The notes under the pieces were generated by a model. That model saw only the letters and a program-made list of their open reading frames with translations, did no database searches and was not told the DNA's origin. This document shows, one piece after another, positions 55,139 through 64,000 of a stretch of DNA of 64,000 bases. Source of the DNA: Dallia pectoralis (lineage: Eukaryota > Chordata > Actinopteri > Esociformes > Umbridae). Location of the stretch: the NCBI GenBank assembly GCA_029465975.1, contig CM055745.1:11723941-11787940 (forward strand), given 5' to 3'. Every line of letters begins with the position of its first letter. Within the stretch, counting starts at the first letter, position 1. A program made the translations under genes and the position numbers.

Positions 55139-55820
55139 TGTTATGGAATTATGTCTAATACCACGTAATTAATGTTACTATACCTTTATCTCTAAAATAA
55201 CATTAAGCAAATACACACCGAAACCAGACTCGAAATAAGAACAGACAAGAGTATCTCTCAAGTTAACTCTAACAGTTTAATTGATAGATGAGGAAAAACC
55301 TTTTGACATACAGACGGCAAACTGTAGTGTCAGGTATAATTTTTCCTACTGTACAGGAGTACAATGTCACATATATATAGGGGTAAATTTACGCACACCC
55401 TTCCACACGAACTTATCAATACCGGATGGAGAACGGATGAGGCTTTCAGATGATCCAATTAAAATATACAATAATATAGGAAATGTATGGAGCTGTCACA
55501 AAAACCCGAGGGTCACTCCTCAGTCAGGTCAAGGGAGGTCAGTTACAATTCGATTTGTGATGACAACACATGAGGCGAACAAAGACATATACATTTCCTT
55601 TTGACAGTCCATCACAGATTAGGCAGAAACAGGACATCTGTTTCTAGCATTGGGCCCCTCTAACAATGTAAAGCTTCTCGTAGATCCTGTTCTCCAGGGT
55701 CTCGTGCTTTCCGTTCTTAACGTTTTGGGCCCTACTCAATGATGTCCATATCACATGTGAATATACGTTTAACCTCACTATTACTGAACTTCACAAACTA
55801 AATGTATATTTTCCACAACA
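55139..55820. mobile_element. Probable solo LTR in the right NLR promoter region
   Basis: The ends are TGTTATGGAATT ... TTCCACAACA with cctc on both sides (55135-55138, 55821-55824). The left NLR promoter lacks these 682 bp: its inverted counterpart runs gcgccccctactggttaac without a break. The comparison therefore proves an insertion; the solo-LTR class is inferred from TG...CA ends and the short duplication. A 107-codon frame at 55281 is unsupported. Confidence 0.65.
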
Positions 55821-55824
55821 CCTC

Positions 55825-56110
55825 CTAAGGGTTAACTTATGTAATACATGTTTGGGGGAGGGGACAGGTAGCTCAGGTGAAACCAAAAGTAAATACCTGT
55901 TCAGTATACATTTTGTTCTGACGGAGCAGTATACGCTTAAAATGTTTAACTTAAAACTGATTAACCAAATTATTTCATAATGGTTATTATAAGAACAAAG
56001 CAGAAAGAACAACAACTTGGAGTAAGTAATTATCAGTATTAAAGTAAGTGCTGCTACTTCAGTTAAGTTAATCAGTCCATATTCTCAAATAGGGAGTGAA
56101 TCTGTTGTAT
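55825..56110 (+). promoter_or_regulatory. Promoter / first-exon segment of the right NLR gene
   Basis: Inverted match to 10128-10440 and 14541-14875. AACAACAACTTGGA at 56008-56021 is followed by donor gtaagtaa, so a non-coding first exon probably ends at 56021. Conservation in three places supports function; no transcription start is visible. Confidence 0.6.
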
Positions 56111-56280
56111 AGAGAAATGGACGTCAAAGCAAATATTCATTACATGTTTGTTACTTAATCATATTTACTTGATTAAAGTTGTGTCATCATGCAATTAATT
56201 TCTAATCCAGACATTGTGTCTTCTAATCTTTACAGTATAATTATTGATCCAACGTGTTTTTCTCCATTATGTGTTTACAG

Positions 56281-56402
56281 GTCTAAGCAAACAGAGAGAA
56301 CAGGGCTACTTCCTTTAAAATGAGTCTTACTGGGGTGAGAGAAGACAGGGGCACTGCCTCTGAAATCAGTCTCTCTGGGGAACATGACACCACAGCTAAA
56401 AG
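56281..56402 (+). CDS. NLR start exon (ATG at 56320)
   Basis: Acceptor tgtttacag before 56281 and donor gtgacatt after 56402. The ATG opens MSLTGVREDRGTASEISLSG then EHDTTAK, one residue different from the left gene. Phase out is 2. Confidence 0.88.
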
Positions 56403-59400
56403 GTGACATTACATTAATTTGGTTTTAAGATGTGTTTCCCCATCTGAGTTTAGAGTAGAAAAGTGACTGAATATTTCCCTCTGTTGTGTTGAAGCCCAAT
56501 CCAGCTGGATAAACCGGTCTATCCTGTACCCAGCTGTGTGTCTATGATTGACAAGTCTATGGGACGTCATAGATTGATAGATTATAGATTGACTTTCATG
56601 CGTGTACATTAGTGCAGTAACAATTACATCCAAACTTGTACAAAATAAATGTAATTTAACTAGTAATGTAACTTATTTTAACATTTAAACAAGACAGTAA
56701 ATTGTCAGAGATTCTTAGTAGGTTCAAACACACTAATCACTCCTATGTCCACTATATACAAAACACACTGGAATCTCCTTCATTATAAATTATAGGGTCC
56801 AGAAAGAGACACAGACTAACTTTGCCCAAATACAACAATCACTCCTTAGAAAGTCCACTATAAACATAAACACTCTGTTGTATTTAATTATTATTTCCAG
56901 GGTCCATAAAGAGAGACCAACCTCTCCTGTACCCAGCTGTGTGTCCATGAAGAGTGACAAGTCTATGGGACATCCTATACAGTTCAGAGAGGGAGACTTT
57001 TCTACTGATCAAAGGTAATTAAACCTCATGGGTCAGTGACTGTTTATCTGTTTATTTAGTTCCCATTATCTGATTAGTCTACCTGGGATTTAACACAAAA
57101 TACTTTACTGAAAAAAATAGATAATTACTGTGTACAAACATTTAACAACATTTATATATCTACACTTTGAAGGTGTGATTTACAAAAGACAGAAGGTGTT
57201 ATAATATATTGATTAGATTGTTAATTTACACTTTTCCTGACTGTGTTAAGTATTGATCCTATAAGTGTTTTAGCACAAACTGTACTAATAGTACTAAAGG
57301 AGGTATTAGTGTCATATAGATGTTAATGTTACATTATGAGTAGTAACATCTGACCTGTACTAATAGTACTAAAGGAGATATTAGTGTCATTGGGCCATAT
57401 TCTTCAATGTTTTCCTAAGTTATTTCTTACATTCTTTCCTAAGAAAGGTCCTAAGAAAAGTTCTACTCAAATTCAAGAACGTGTTCTTAAATGGTGTAAT
57501 TGTTCGTACCTACGTTCCTATAATGATGAATACCACGTCTTCGTAAATGGAAAGCGCGTGTCCGTTGTTCCTAATTAGCAGAGGTGAGGACTCGAGTCAT
57601 GTGACTTGGACTCGAGTCAGACTCGAGTCATGAATTTGATGACTTCAGACTCGACAAAATGTACAAAGACTTGCAACTCGACTTGGACTTGAACATCAAT
57701 GACTCGTGACTTCACTTGGACTTGCGCCTTTTGACTCGAGAAGACTTGCTACTTCCCATGAAAACTGGGGAAGAAAATGTTCACACGGCCGCGCCGCTCT
57801 CAGTTTATCTGCATCTGTGAAAAAAAATGCATGCAGAGAGCACGACATCCAATCACTGTAGTCCCACGTTGTTTTGATTGGACATCCAATCACTGTAGTC
57901 CCACGTTGTTTTGATTCGACATCCAATCACTGTAGTCCCACGTTGTTTTGATTAGACAGCATCCAAGCAGTCACATTGCAAGACAACTAATGAAGCACAA
58001 GCAACAACGCGCCAGTTGGCAAAATGATACCGAATATAGTTTCGTTTGGCTATAAAAACTACGAGGTAGTCGACAAAAAAAGAGTTGCAATTTGCAAAAC
58101 ATGCGGGTCGAAGATTACAGACGGAGCTTCGCACGGGCACGCTCACACGCACACACACGTCTCTATGGAGTCATTCCAATTATATTATCAGGTTGGTCCA
58201 TTTTTTCAGAAGTGATAATTTTGAGGAGTGAGGATTTTATTAATGACATGTTTAAAAAAGTTCAGGCTAAAAGGACCCATGTCTATTTGAAAGTTAAACT
58301 GTTTTGCAATATGAGGTTAGGGCTGGACAATAATTCAATATCACTATATATCGCGGTAAAAAAAAATCAATAACGGTGATATGATTTCTAAACACATTTT
58401 CGATATTTCAATATTTTTGCTGATCTCCAACACGGCAAGTTTAAGCTACAAAATGAGCGCCCATGACCGCAATTTAAACGTGACTGAACGAGCTTCTATA
58501 AGTGAGGAGAAAGCAGACAGTTGATATGAGAGGAAAGACTAATTCAGTGGTAGGGAAGTGGTTCAGCTTTCTGAGATCTGATAAACTTCAGGTTTGAGCG
58601 TGATTCTAAATGTGCCGGAGAATGAGAGGCTCAAAAGCGCATAAACCAACATAGGAGCTTGGATTTTCCGCGTTGACTGGCCCATGACGTCATGATGGAC
58701 ATGCGCTTTTGAGCACTCTCATTCTCCGAGCATGTTGCGACATGCGCGTTCATGAGCTTCTCTCTCGTGTCTCTTAAATCCACGGTCACGTAGCGAACTC
58801 ATGAACTCACCTCTTCATTGTCTAACATGTTCACTAACTTTAAACGATATGTTTATAAGAACAAGTTTTGTTGCAGGAAGTTTTGTGTAAAGAATAATAT
58901 AATCAGCCTATGTTATTGTTTAAAGTTAAATATATTAATAAGGTCAGTCTCAGAGTCAAAATTGCTTATTTGACTTTTCTTGTTTGTATAAAGGTTCAAA
59001 TCAAATAAAAGGTGAACTTTAATTTATTTGTACCGTTTTATTTCTAAAATATTATTTAGTTTTATAGGAGAAGGCTCAAAAGACTTGGCAAATGTATTTT
59101 TCAGAAGATTGTATACAGACATCCATTGTGGGTGTTCATGGCATTTTTTCTGAGGCTTTTATATTGTTCATATCGATATTGGAATTATGTCGTATCGACC
59201 GAAATTAAGAAATATATCGTGATATACATTTTTTCCATCCAGCCCTAAGGTCAATACAATACAGGGCTGAAGTTGCTGTGCATTGTTCTAGTGCAATATG
59301 CTGTTGAAATACAAGCATTTTTTGTGAAATTAAATTTTCTGTTTTTTACTGTATTAATGTCATTGTATAAAAAGAGGTTTAAATAAATACAAATCTTACA

Positions 59401-62400
59401 GACATACATGATTTGTATAAATTCTGTGGTAAGATGACTTGAAATGACTCGAAACTAAAATGGTAGGACTTTGGACTCGACTTGAGACTTGTTGGCTTTG
59501 ACTTGTGACTCGACTCGGGACTTGCCTCATCTTTGACTCGACTCGGGACTCGAGGGCAAAGACTTGAGACTTACTTGTGACTTGCATAACAATGACTTTG
59601 TCCCACCTCTGCTAATTAGCATAGGTAAACGCCCCGGTATTTCCCATAAAAGGGCATTAAACTGTAGGGCCGAGTGGAAACTCATTGTAAAAATGTGGAG
59701 AATGCAAAAATACCGAAACGAAAATGTAGAGGATCAGACGCCAAAATAAAATAAAACTTAAGTAGTTCAGAAGTGGAAATACTTGTAAAGTATTTGATGT
59801 AATAATAATAAAGATGTAATATTCAGCACCATCAGTAGTGGTTGCAAGCTCTGGGACGGGGGCGAGCTCTGGGACGGGGCTGGGGAAAGGACTCCGGCTG
59901 GGGAAAGGACTCCGACAAGGGGTCTTTAGGGACTCCGGGGTCTGTAGGGAGCTCGGGGTCTGTAGGGAGCTCGGGGTCTGTAGGGAGCTCGGGGCCTGCA
60001 GGGAGCTCGGGGCCTGCAGGGAGCTCGGGGCCTGCAGGGAGCTCGGGGCCTGCAGGGAGCTCGGGGCCTGCAGGGAGCTCGGGGCCTGCAGGGAGCTCGG
60101 GGTCTGCAGGGAGCTCGGGGCCTGCAGGGAGCTCGGGGTCTGCAGGGAGCTCGGGGTCTGCAGGGAGCTCGGGGTCTGTAGGGAGCTCTGGGACTGGCTC
60201 AGACTGGGAAACTGGGACTGGCTCAGACTGGGAAACTGGGACTGGCTCAGACTGGGAAACTGGGACTGGCTCAGACTGGGAAACTGGGACTGGCTCAGAC
60301 TGGGAAACTGGGACTGGCTCAGACTGGGAAACTGGGACTGGCTCAGACTGGGAAACTGGGACTGGCTCAGACTGGGAAACTGGCTCAGACTGGGAAACTG
60401 GCTCAGACTGGGAAACTGGCTCAGACTGGGAAACTGGCTCAGACTGGGAAACTGGCTCAGACTGGGAAACTGGCTCAGACTGGGAAACTGGGACTGGCTC
60501 AGACTCCGGGACTGGACACGGGACAGGCTCTGGACACGGGACAGGACACGGGACAGGCTCTGGACACGGGACAGGACACGGGACAGGCTCTGGACACGGG
60601 ACAGGACACGGGACAGGCTCTGGACACGGGACAGGCTCTGGACACGGGACAGGCCCAGGTTCAGGAACAGGTTCAGTGGCAGCCTCCAGGGCGGCAGCCA
60701 TCACTTGCTGCGGGCCGGCAGCCATCTCATGCTGCGGGGCGGCAGCCATCTCGTGCTGCGGGGCGGCAGCCATCTCGTGCTGCGGGGCGGCAGCCATCTC
60801 ATGCTGCGGGGCGGCAGCCATCTCGTGCTGCGGGGCGGCAGCCATCTCGTGCTGCGGGGCGGCAGCCATCTCGTGCTGCCGAGCAGCTCTCAGGGGTGGT
60901 GAGGTGGAGGGCAGAACCGCAGAGGGTGAGACGGGAATCAGCTGGAGGGTGAAGGGATCCCAGCAAAACTCCCCCTCCATGTACTCCTCAGACTCGTCCT
61001 CAAGCTCGGAGTCCTCAGCACCATAGGGCTCCCAGCCGTACTCCCCCTCCAGATACTCCTCATCCTCGCTGCGGAGTGACTCTCTCCACTCACGCAATGC
61101 TGCGTAGTCCGCCGGTAACCAGATAGCTGGCGGAGTGGATGTTCGAGGAGGGAGGGGCGGTCCGCGCCGGATCGCGCACCGGCGAAAACATTCAGGGAAC
61201 TCCGGAGACTGTCCGTAAGTGGACGGACAGCTCTTCTTTCTCCGCTGTGTCGTAGTGGGACGGATCATTCTGTCAAGATCTGCCATGCAGATCATAAGGA
61301 GTAGACACAATCGCAGAGAAGCTTTTCCAAAAAAGGGTTTTTATTCTCATCCAGGCAAAACAGGCACTAGAAACAAGAACTTTAACAGAAACAACTAATC
61401 AAAATCACCTTCACTAAAGATCTCCCCAGAACCCACAACATTAATATATACAAACATAAACCCGCAATAAACACAGAACCAGAAACCAGAAAACCCACAT
61501 ACCTTAAACAATGATCCGCACAGACTAACAAACAAGGACTAAATTAAATACCCGCACAAACGAAGACAACACAAAACAGGTGGGAGAGAAACACAGGTGG
61601 TTCCAATGTCCCTGATTGTTCCCTCTCAGGAAACGGGGGAGGTGTCAGCCCCACCATAGAATGGAGGGACAGGGCTCTGTCCCTTACAGTATTATTTTCT
61701 GTTTTGTTTGTTATACCTTGTTTCCCTTTTTCCATTTTCACATCTATATTTCTTCTTTCTTTACTTTTTTCTTTATTTACTTCATTTAGGGTTTTGATTT
61801 GTATTAAAGATTACGATAATTAGGTTTTTGAATTGACCGAAATTGACAATTCTGCATTCAGGATGGATAAATGTAATGTCATATTTTACCCACAGAGACC
61901 AACAAAAGGAGCTTGCTGACACACTGGAGAAAAGTAAGAGTTGTCTGACTTTACTGTTGAATGTTTCATAATGAGGAACATATAAAAGCTTTATGTAGCT
62001 GTTTAACTCAAAATTGTAGCACCTTTAAGACAAAACCCTGTGATCTCTTTTAGTCGTAGTGTGATGAATAAATTAACATAGCAGAGACAGAGAAGATGAG
62101 AAAATTGTACTGATTATGATAACTCAATGCTCCAACACATTATAAGATATAATATTCTGTTTCTCTGCATTCAGGTCACCTTGCCATAATTTGTCAACGT
62201 GAACACAAGTCTTACCTGAAGAATAAGTGTCAGTCTGTATTTGAGGGTATCGCTCGAGAAGGGAACCCAACATTCCTGAATAAGATCTACACAGATCTCT
62301 ACATCACAGAGGGTGGAAGTGGAGAAGTCAATAATGAACATGAGGTGAGGCAGATTGAGACAACAACCAGGAAACGAACAAGACCAGAGACAGCAATCAA

Positions 62401-63972
62401 ATGTAATGACATCTTCAAACCCATACCTGGACAAGACAAACCTATCAGAACTGTGCTGACAAAAGGAGTCGCTGGAATTGGAAAAACTGTCTCTGTGCAG
62501 AAATTCATTCTAGACTGGGCTGAAGGAAAAGCCAATCAGGATCTCCAATTTGTTTTTTCACTTCCCTTTAGGGAGCTGAATTTGATGAAGGAGGAAAAAC
62601 TCAGTTTGATTCAACTCATCAATCATTTCTCAATTGAAACCAAAACAGCAAGAATCTCTAACTACACCAACTATAAAGTTCTGTTCATCTTTGATGGTCT
62701 GGATGAGTGCCGACTGCCCCTTGACTTCAAGAACAACAAGAGCTGTCGTGACGTCACAGAGTCAACCACAGTGGATATGCTGCTGACAAACCTCATCAGG
62801 GGAAATCTGCTTCCCTCTGCTCTCCTCTGGATAACTACCAGACCTGCAGCAGCCAATCAGATACCTTCACTGTGTGTTGACCAGGTGACAGAGGTGAGAG
62901 GCTTCAATGACCCCCAGAAAGAGGAGTACTTCAGGAAGAGATTCAGTGATGAGGACCTGGCCAGCAGAATCATCTCACACATAAAGACATCAAGGAGCCT
63001 CCACATCATGTGTCACATACCAGTCTTCTGTTGGATTGTTGCTACAATCCTTGAGTACATGTTGACTACAGATGATAAAGTAGAGCTGCCCAAGACCATA
63101 ACAGACATGTACTCACACTTCCTTGTGTTTCAGTCCACACAGAGGAATATAAAGTACAATGGGAAAAAAGAGACAGATCCACACTGGAATACAGAGAGCA
63201 TTAAGACACTGGGAAAACTGGCTTTTCAACAGCTACAGAAAGGCAATCTGATTTTCTATGAAACGGACCTGAAAGAGTGTGGCATTGATATGAATGAAGC
63301 ATCAGTGTACTCAGGAGTCTGTACACAGATGTTTAGAACAGAGGCTGTGCGCCAGGAGAAGGTGTTCTGCTTTGTCCATCTGAGCATTCAGGAGTTTCTA
63401 GCTGCTGTTTATGTGTTTATCTCATTCAACAACAATAATACAAATCTATTGGATGAACAACAATCAACCAAAAAACCTACCATCATAACACGTCTGAAAG
63501 GGAAAATAGCTGAAATAGATTTCCACCAGACTGCAGTAGATAAAGCCTTCCAGAGTAAGACTGGACACCTGGATCTTTTTCTTCGCTTCCTTCTGGGCCT
63601 CTCACTGGAGTCAAATCAGAAGCATTTACAAGGTTTACTGACAAAGACCAGAAGCAGCTCACAGATTCATGAAGAAACAGTAAATTACATCAAGGAGAAG
63701 ATCAGGGAGAATCCCTCTTCAGAGAGATGCATCAATCTGTTCCACTGTCTGAATGAACTGAATGACCGTTCTCTAGTGGAGGAGATCCAAAGATACCTGA
63801 GTTCAGGACGTCTCTCCAGAGAAGAACTGTCACCTGCACAGTGGTCAGCTCTGGTCTATGTGTTACTGACTTCAGAAGAGGAGATTGATGTGTTTGACCT
63901 GAAGAAATACTCCACATCGGAGAAAGGTCTTCTGGGGTTGCTGCCAGTAATTAAGACCTGCAGAACTGCTCT
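56281..63972 (+). CDS. NLR gene (FISNA-NACHT, NLRC3-like), open, continues beyond window
   Basis: A paralog of the left NLR gene in head-to-head orientation. Exons are 56281-56402 (ATG 56320), 56901-57014, 61896-61933 and 62175-63972. Donors, acceptors and phases are consistent, giving 677 codons with no stop up to the right edge. A 38-bp exon replaces two exons of the left gene (85 and 229 bp) through a deletion that keeps the frame. LRR and B30.2 exons are expected to the right. Introns carry nested hAT elements and a Gypsy-like LTR element. Of the two genes this is the one likely to encode a product. Its role as a cytosolic immune receptor is family knowledge. Confidence 0.87.
56495..56560 (+). 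pseudogene. Relic of a repeat exon in the right NLR
   Basis: After acceptor-like gttgaag the sequence reads PIQLDKPVYPVPSCVSMIDK then SMGRHRLID and a stop without a donor. It mirrors the relic at 9680-9759 in the left gene. Inclusion would end the protein, so it is presumably skipped. Confidence 0.6.
56901..57014 (+). CDS. NLR repeat exon (RPTSPVPSCVSMKSDKSM)
   Basis: 114 bp, acceptor ttatttccag and donor gtaattaa, phase 2 to 2. Encodes VHKERPTSPVPSCVSMKSDK then SMGHPIQFREGDFSTDQ. Orthologous in position to 9508-9621. Confidence 0.88.
57015..57390 (+). other. Intron of right NLR, no separate feature
   Basis: Sequence similar to the left gene's intron at about 9300-9507 for the first 250 bp, then a short duplicated block (gtactaatagtactaaagga at 57278 and 57356). 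Nothing coding. Confidence 0.5.
57391..57578. mobile_element. Possible Harbinger-like fragment (left part)
   Basis: Starts gggccatattcttcaatgtt with further ttcctaag words, reminiscent of Harbinger ends, and is interrupted by the hAT element at 57579. The continuation may be 59620-59760 (aaaagggcattaaactgtag). No right terminus found. Confidence 0.4.
57848..57957. repeat. 36-bp tandem repeat, 3 copies
   Basis: Unit catccaatcactgtagtccc followed by acgttgttttgattgga. Lies inside the hAT element upstream of the BED-finger relic. Confidence 0.93.
58024..58215 (+). pseudogene. BED zinc-finger relic of hAT transposase
   Basis: The frame MIPNIVSFGYKNYEVVDKKR continues VAICKTCGSKITDGASHG. The aromatic start followed by CxxC is the first half of a BED finger, the DNA-binding domain at the N-terminus of many hAT transposases. 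The HxxxH/C half is replaced by a CA-rich HTHTH run. No catalytic domain follows. Confidence 0.6.
58318..59248. mobile_element. Second hAT-like MITE nested inside the first
   Basis: The ends are TAGGGCTGGACAATAATTCA and (inverted) TTAGGGCTGGATGGAAAA, about 930 bp apart. Subterminal sequences are rich in ATATCG/CGATAT. No coding region. A clear 8-bp duplication is not seen (aggt occurs on both sides). Confidence 0.7.
59620..59830. other. Continuation of interrupted element and junction to LTR element
   Basis: The first 140 bp probably continue the fragment at 57391-57578. The remainder is AT-rich and leads into the 3' end of the repeat-rich ORF. No 3' LTR is recognised here. Confidence 0.35.
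59832..61268 (-). CDS. Repeat-rich Pro/Glu protein of the LTR element (478 aa)
   Basis: I start at the ATG at 61268, just after the LTR, rather than the upstream ATG inside the LTR. The N-terminal 110 residues are unique (MIRPTTTQRRKKSCPSTYGQ, YAALREWRESLRSEDEEYLE, YMEGEFCWDPFTLQLIP). Then follow tandem blocks: QHEMAAAP x7, PVPCPEP-type, PVSQSEP x14 and ELPAGPELPADP-type, ending with a PRPRARPRPRACNHY tail. It is acidic, proline-rich and probably disordered. The unique part resembles the acidic N-termini of non-autonomous Gypsy ORFs in fish; function unknown. Frames on the opposite strand are shadows of the repeats. Confidence 0.6.
   Translation of the reverse strand: MIRPTTTQRRKKSCPSTYGQSPEFPECFRRCAIRRGPPLPPRTSTPPAIWLPADYAALREWRESLRSEDEEYLEGEYGWEPYGAEDSELEDESEEYMEGEFCWDPFTLQLIPVSPSAVLPSTSPPLRAARQHEMAAAPQHEMAAAPQHEMAAAPQHEMAAAPQHEMAAAPQHEMAAAPQHEMAAGPQQVMAAALEAATEPVPEPGPVPCPEPVPCPEPVPCPVPCPEPVPCPVPCPEPVPCPVPCPEPVPCPVPESEPVPVSQSEPVSQSEPVSQSEPVSQSEPVSQSEPVSQSEPVSQSEPVPVSQSEPVPVSQSEPVPVSQSEPVPVSQSEPVPVSQSEPVPVSQSEPVPVSQSEPVPELPTDPELPADPELPADPELPAGPELPADPELPAGPELPAGPELPAGPELPAGPELPAGPELPAGPELPTDPELPTDPELPTDPGVPKDPLSESFPQPESFPQPRPRARPRPRACNHY
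61271..61688 (-). repeat. LTR (418 bp) of the Gypsy-like element
   Basis: On the minus strand it begins TGTAAGGGACAGAGCCCTGT, contains GTATTTAATTTAG as a possible promoter box and AATAAAAACCC near 61338 as a poly(A) signal, and ends CTTGACA. Confidence 0.65.
61689..61895 (+). other. Intron of right NLR before the fused mini-exon
   Basis: T-rich stretch (ttctttctttacttttttct) typical of a polypyrimidine-rich intron, ending in acceptor tttacccacag. No other feature. Confidence 0.5.
61896..61933 (+). CDS. NLR mini-exon formed by deletion-fusion of two exons
   Basis: 38 bp between acceptor tttacccacag and donor gtaagag. It encodes DQQKELADTLEK. The first nine bases equal the start of the left gene's 85-bp exon (8592 downward) and the rest equals the end of its 229-bp exon (to 8132). 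The breakpoint lies at a short shared CCA. One base plus 12 codons plus one base keeps phases 2 and 1, so the protein frame survives with loss of about 92 residues. Confidence 0.83.
62175..63972 (+). CDS. FISNA-NACHT exon of the right NLR, intact
   Basis: 1798 bp from acceptor gcattcag to donor gtaagtac, fully open. FISNA: SVFEGIAREGNPTFLNKIYT and EVNNEHEVRQIE. NACHT: Walker A GVAGIGKTVSVQKFILDW (about 62465-62520), Walker B VLFIFDGLDECRLP, SALLWITTRPAAANQIPSLC and EVRGFNDPQKEEYFRKRFSD. Then follow HIMCHIPVFCWIVATILEYM, VFCFVHLSIQEFLAAVYVF and LDLFLRFLLGLSLESNQKHL up to VIKTCRTAL. It shows the six-A run and the 11 codons missing in the left gene, so it is the better reference for the pair. 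LRR exons are expected beyond 64000. Confidence 0.95.
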
Positions 63973-64000
63973 GTAAGTACAGTCGTGCAATTCCCCCCCC

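Larger units (their letters stand above)
57579..59611 (+). mobile_element. hAT transposon with perfect 8-bp TSD ctaattag
   Basis: The ends CAGAGGTGAGGACTCGAGTC and (inverted) CAGAGGTGGGACAAAGTCAT are flanked by ctaattag at 57571-57578 and 59612-59619. The subterminal regions are full of ACTCGAGTC/GACTTG words, likely transposase-binding repeats. Internally there is a three-copy 36-bp repeat (57848-57957), a BED-finger relic and a second hAT-like element. The transposase core is lost. Confidence 0.92.
59832..61688 (-). mobile_element. Gypsy-like LTR element carrying a repeat-rich ORF, no pol
   Basis: A 418-bp LTR (61688-61271) is followed three bases later by the ATG of a single long ORF and nothing resembling protease, RT or integrase. 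No second LTR is found, so the 3' end is truncated or never present. The LTR start (TGTAAGGGACAGAGCCCTGT) and end (ATCTTGACA) resemble the layout of the Gypsy element at 18276-22139. It lies in the intron between exons 57014 and 61896 of the right NLR gene, antisense. Confidence 0.65.

Noticed and set aside
55281..55604. 107-codon frame inside the probable solo LTR
   Set aside because: No recognised motif; chance frame in LTR sequence.
59838..61026. Two long plus-strand frames opposite the repeat-rich ORF
   Set aside because: They mirror the repeats on the other strand, cover no unique region well and lack a promoter or LTR in that direction.

Overview
The window is eukaryotic and almost certainly from a teleost fish. 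It carries intron-split genes of the fish-expanded NLR family (FISNA-NACHT-LRR-B30.2) with GT/AG splice sites, surrounded by fish-typical transposons (hAT, PIF/Harbinger, piggyBac, pogo-like, L2-type LINE, Gypsy, BEL/Pao, an endogenous retrovirus) and by an unusual load of minisatellites. The species cannot be named from the sequence alone. I see no bacterial operon structure, no rRNA or tRNA gene and no CRISPR array.

Layout. 1-10480: a minus-strand NLR gene. Its 5' exons lie at 9970-8132, the large FISNA-NACHT exon at 7860-6097, two 174-bp LRR exons at 5713-5540 and 2700-2527, and a 47-bp linker exon at 1973-1927. Its B30.2 exon should lie just left of the window. One missing base in an A-run breaks the NACHT exon. 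10845-14400: about 59 copies of a 60-bp minisatellite lying between two copies of the NLR promoter/first-exon segment. 14898-14986: a near-perfect 89-nt hairpin. 15355-16352: a second, unrelated 60-bp minisatellite. 17776-18275: an assembly gap. 18276-22139: a decayed Gypsy element (minus). 22140-25170: a decayed L2-type LINE (minus). 25188-25755: a pogo-like relic.

25931-28342: a GT-rich tract, then a 53-bp tandem array and one intact B30.2 exon on the plus strand. This is an inverted copy of the 3' part of the left NLR gene, without LRR or NACHT exons. Every unit of the 53-bp array contains the 3' splice-acceptor sequence of the B30.2 exon, so the exon is preceded by 15 tandem acceptors.

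28640-32215: tandem repeats. 32419-44448: nested retroelements. A plus-strand BEL/Pao element (34628-41380, with LTRs and target-site duplication) sits inside the integrase of a minus-strand BEL/Pao element, whose LTR is itself interrupted by a piggyBac element. 44449-53045: an endogenous retrovirus on the minus strand with two LTRs, a tRNA-Ser(GCU)-type primer site, gag and protease. It lacks pol and env, its gag is swollen by a 51-bp repeat and its 5' LTR by a 99-bp repeat, and a two-gene PIF/Harbinger transposon sits in its leader. 53046-54575: a 73-bp satellite split by a solo LTR. 55139-55820: a probable solo LTR in the promoter of the second NLR gene.

55825-63972: a plus-strand NLR paralog, head-to-head with the first. 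Its start exon, DxxxM-repeat exon and FISNA-NACHT exon are open. Two internal exons have been fused by a deletion that keeps the reading frame. Its introns hold nested hAT elements and a Gypsy-like LTR element with a repeat-rich proline/glutamate ORF. The gene continues past the right edge.

The two NLR genes and the orphan B30.2 exon probably belong to one expanding innate-immune receptor cluster in which inverted duplication, minisatellite growth and nested transposition remodel exons, promoters and splice sites. That last statement is inference.
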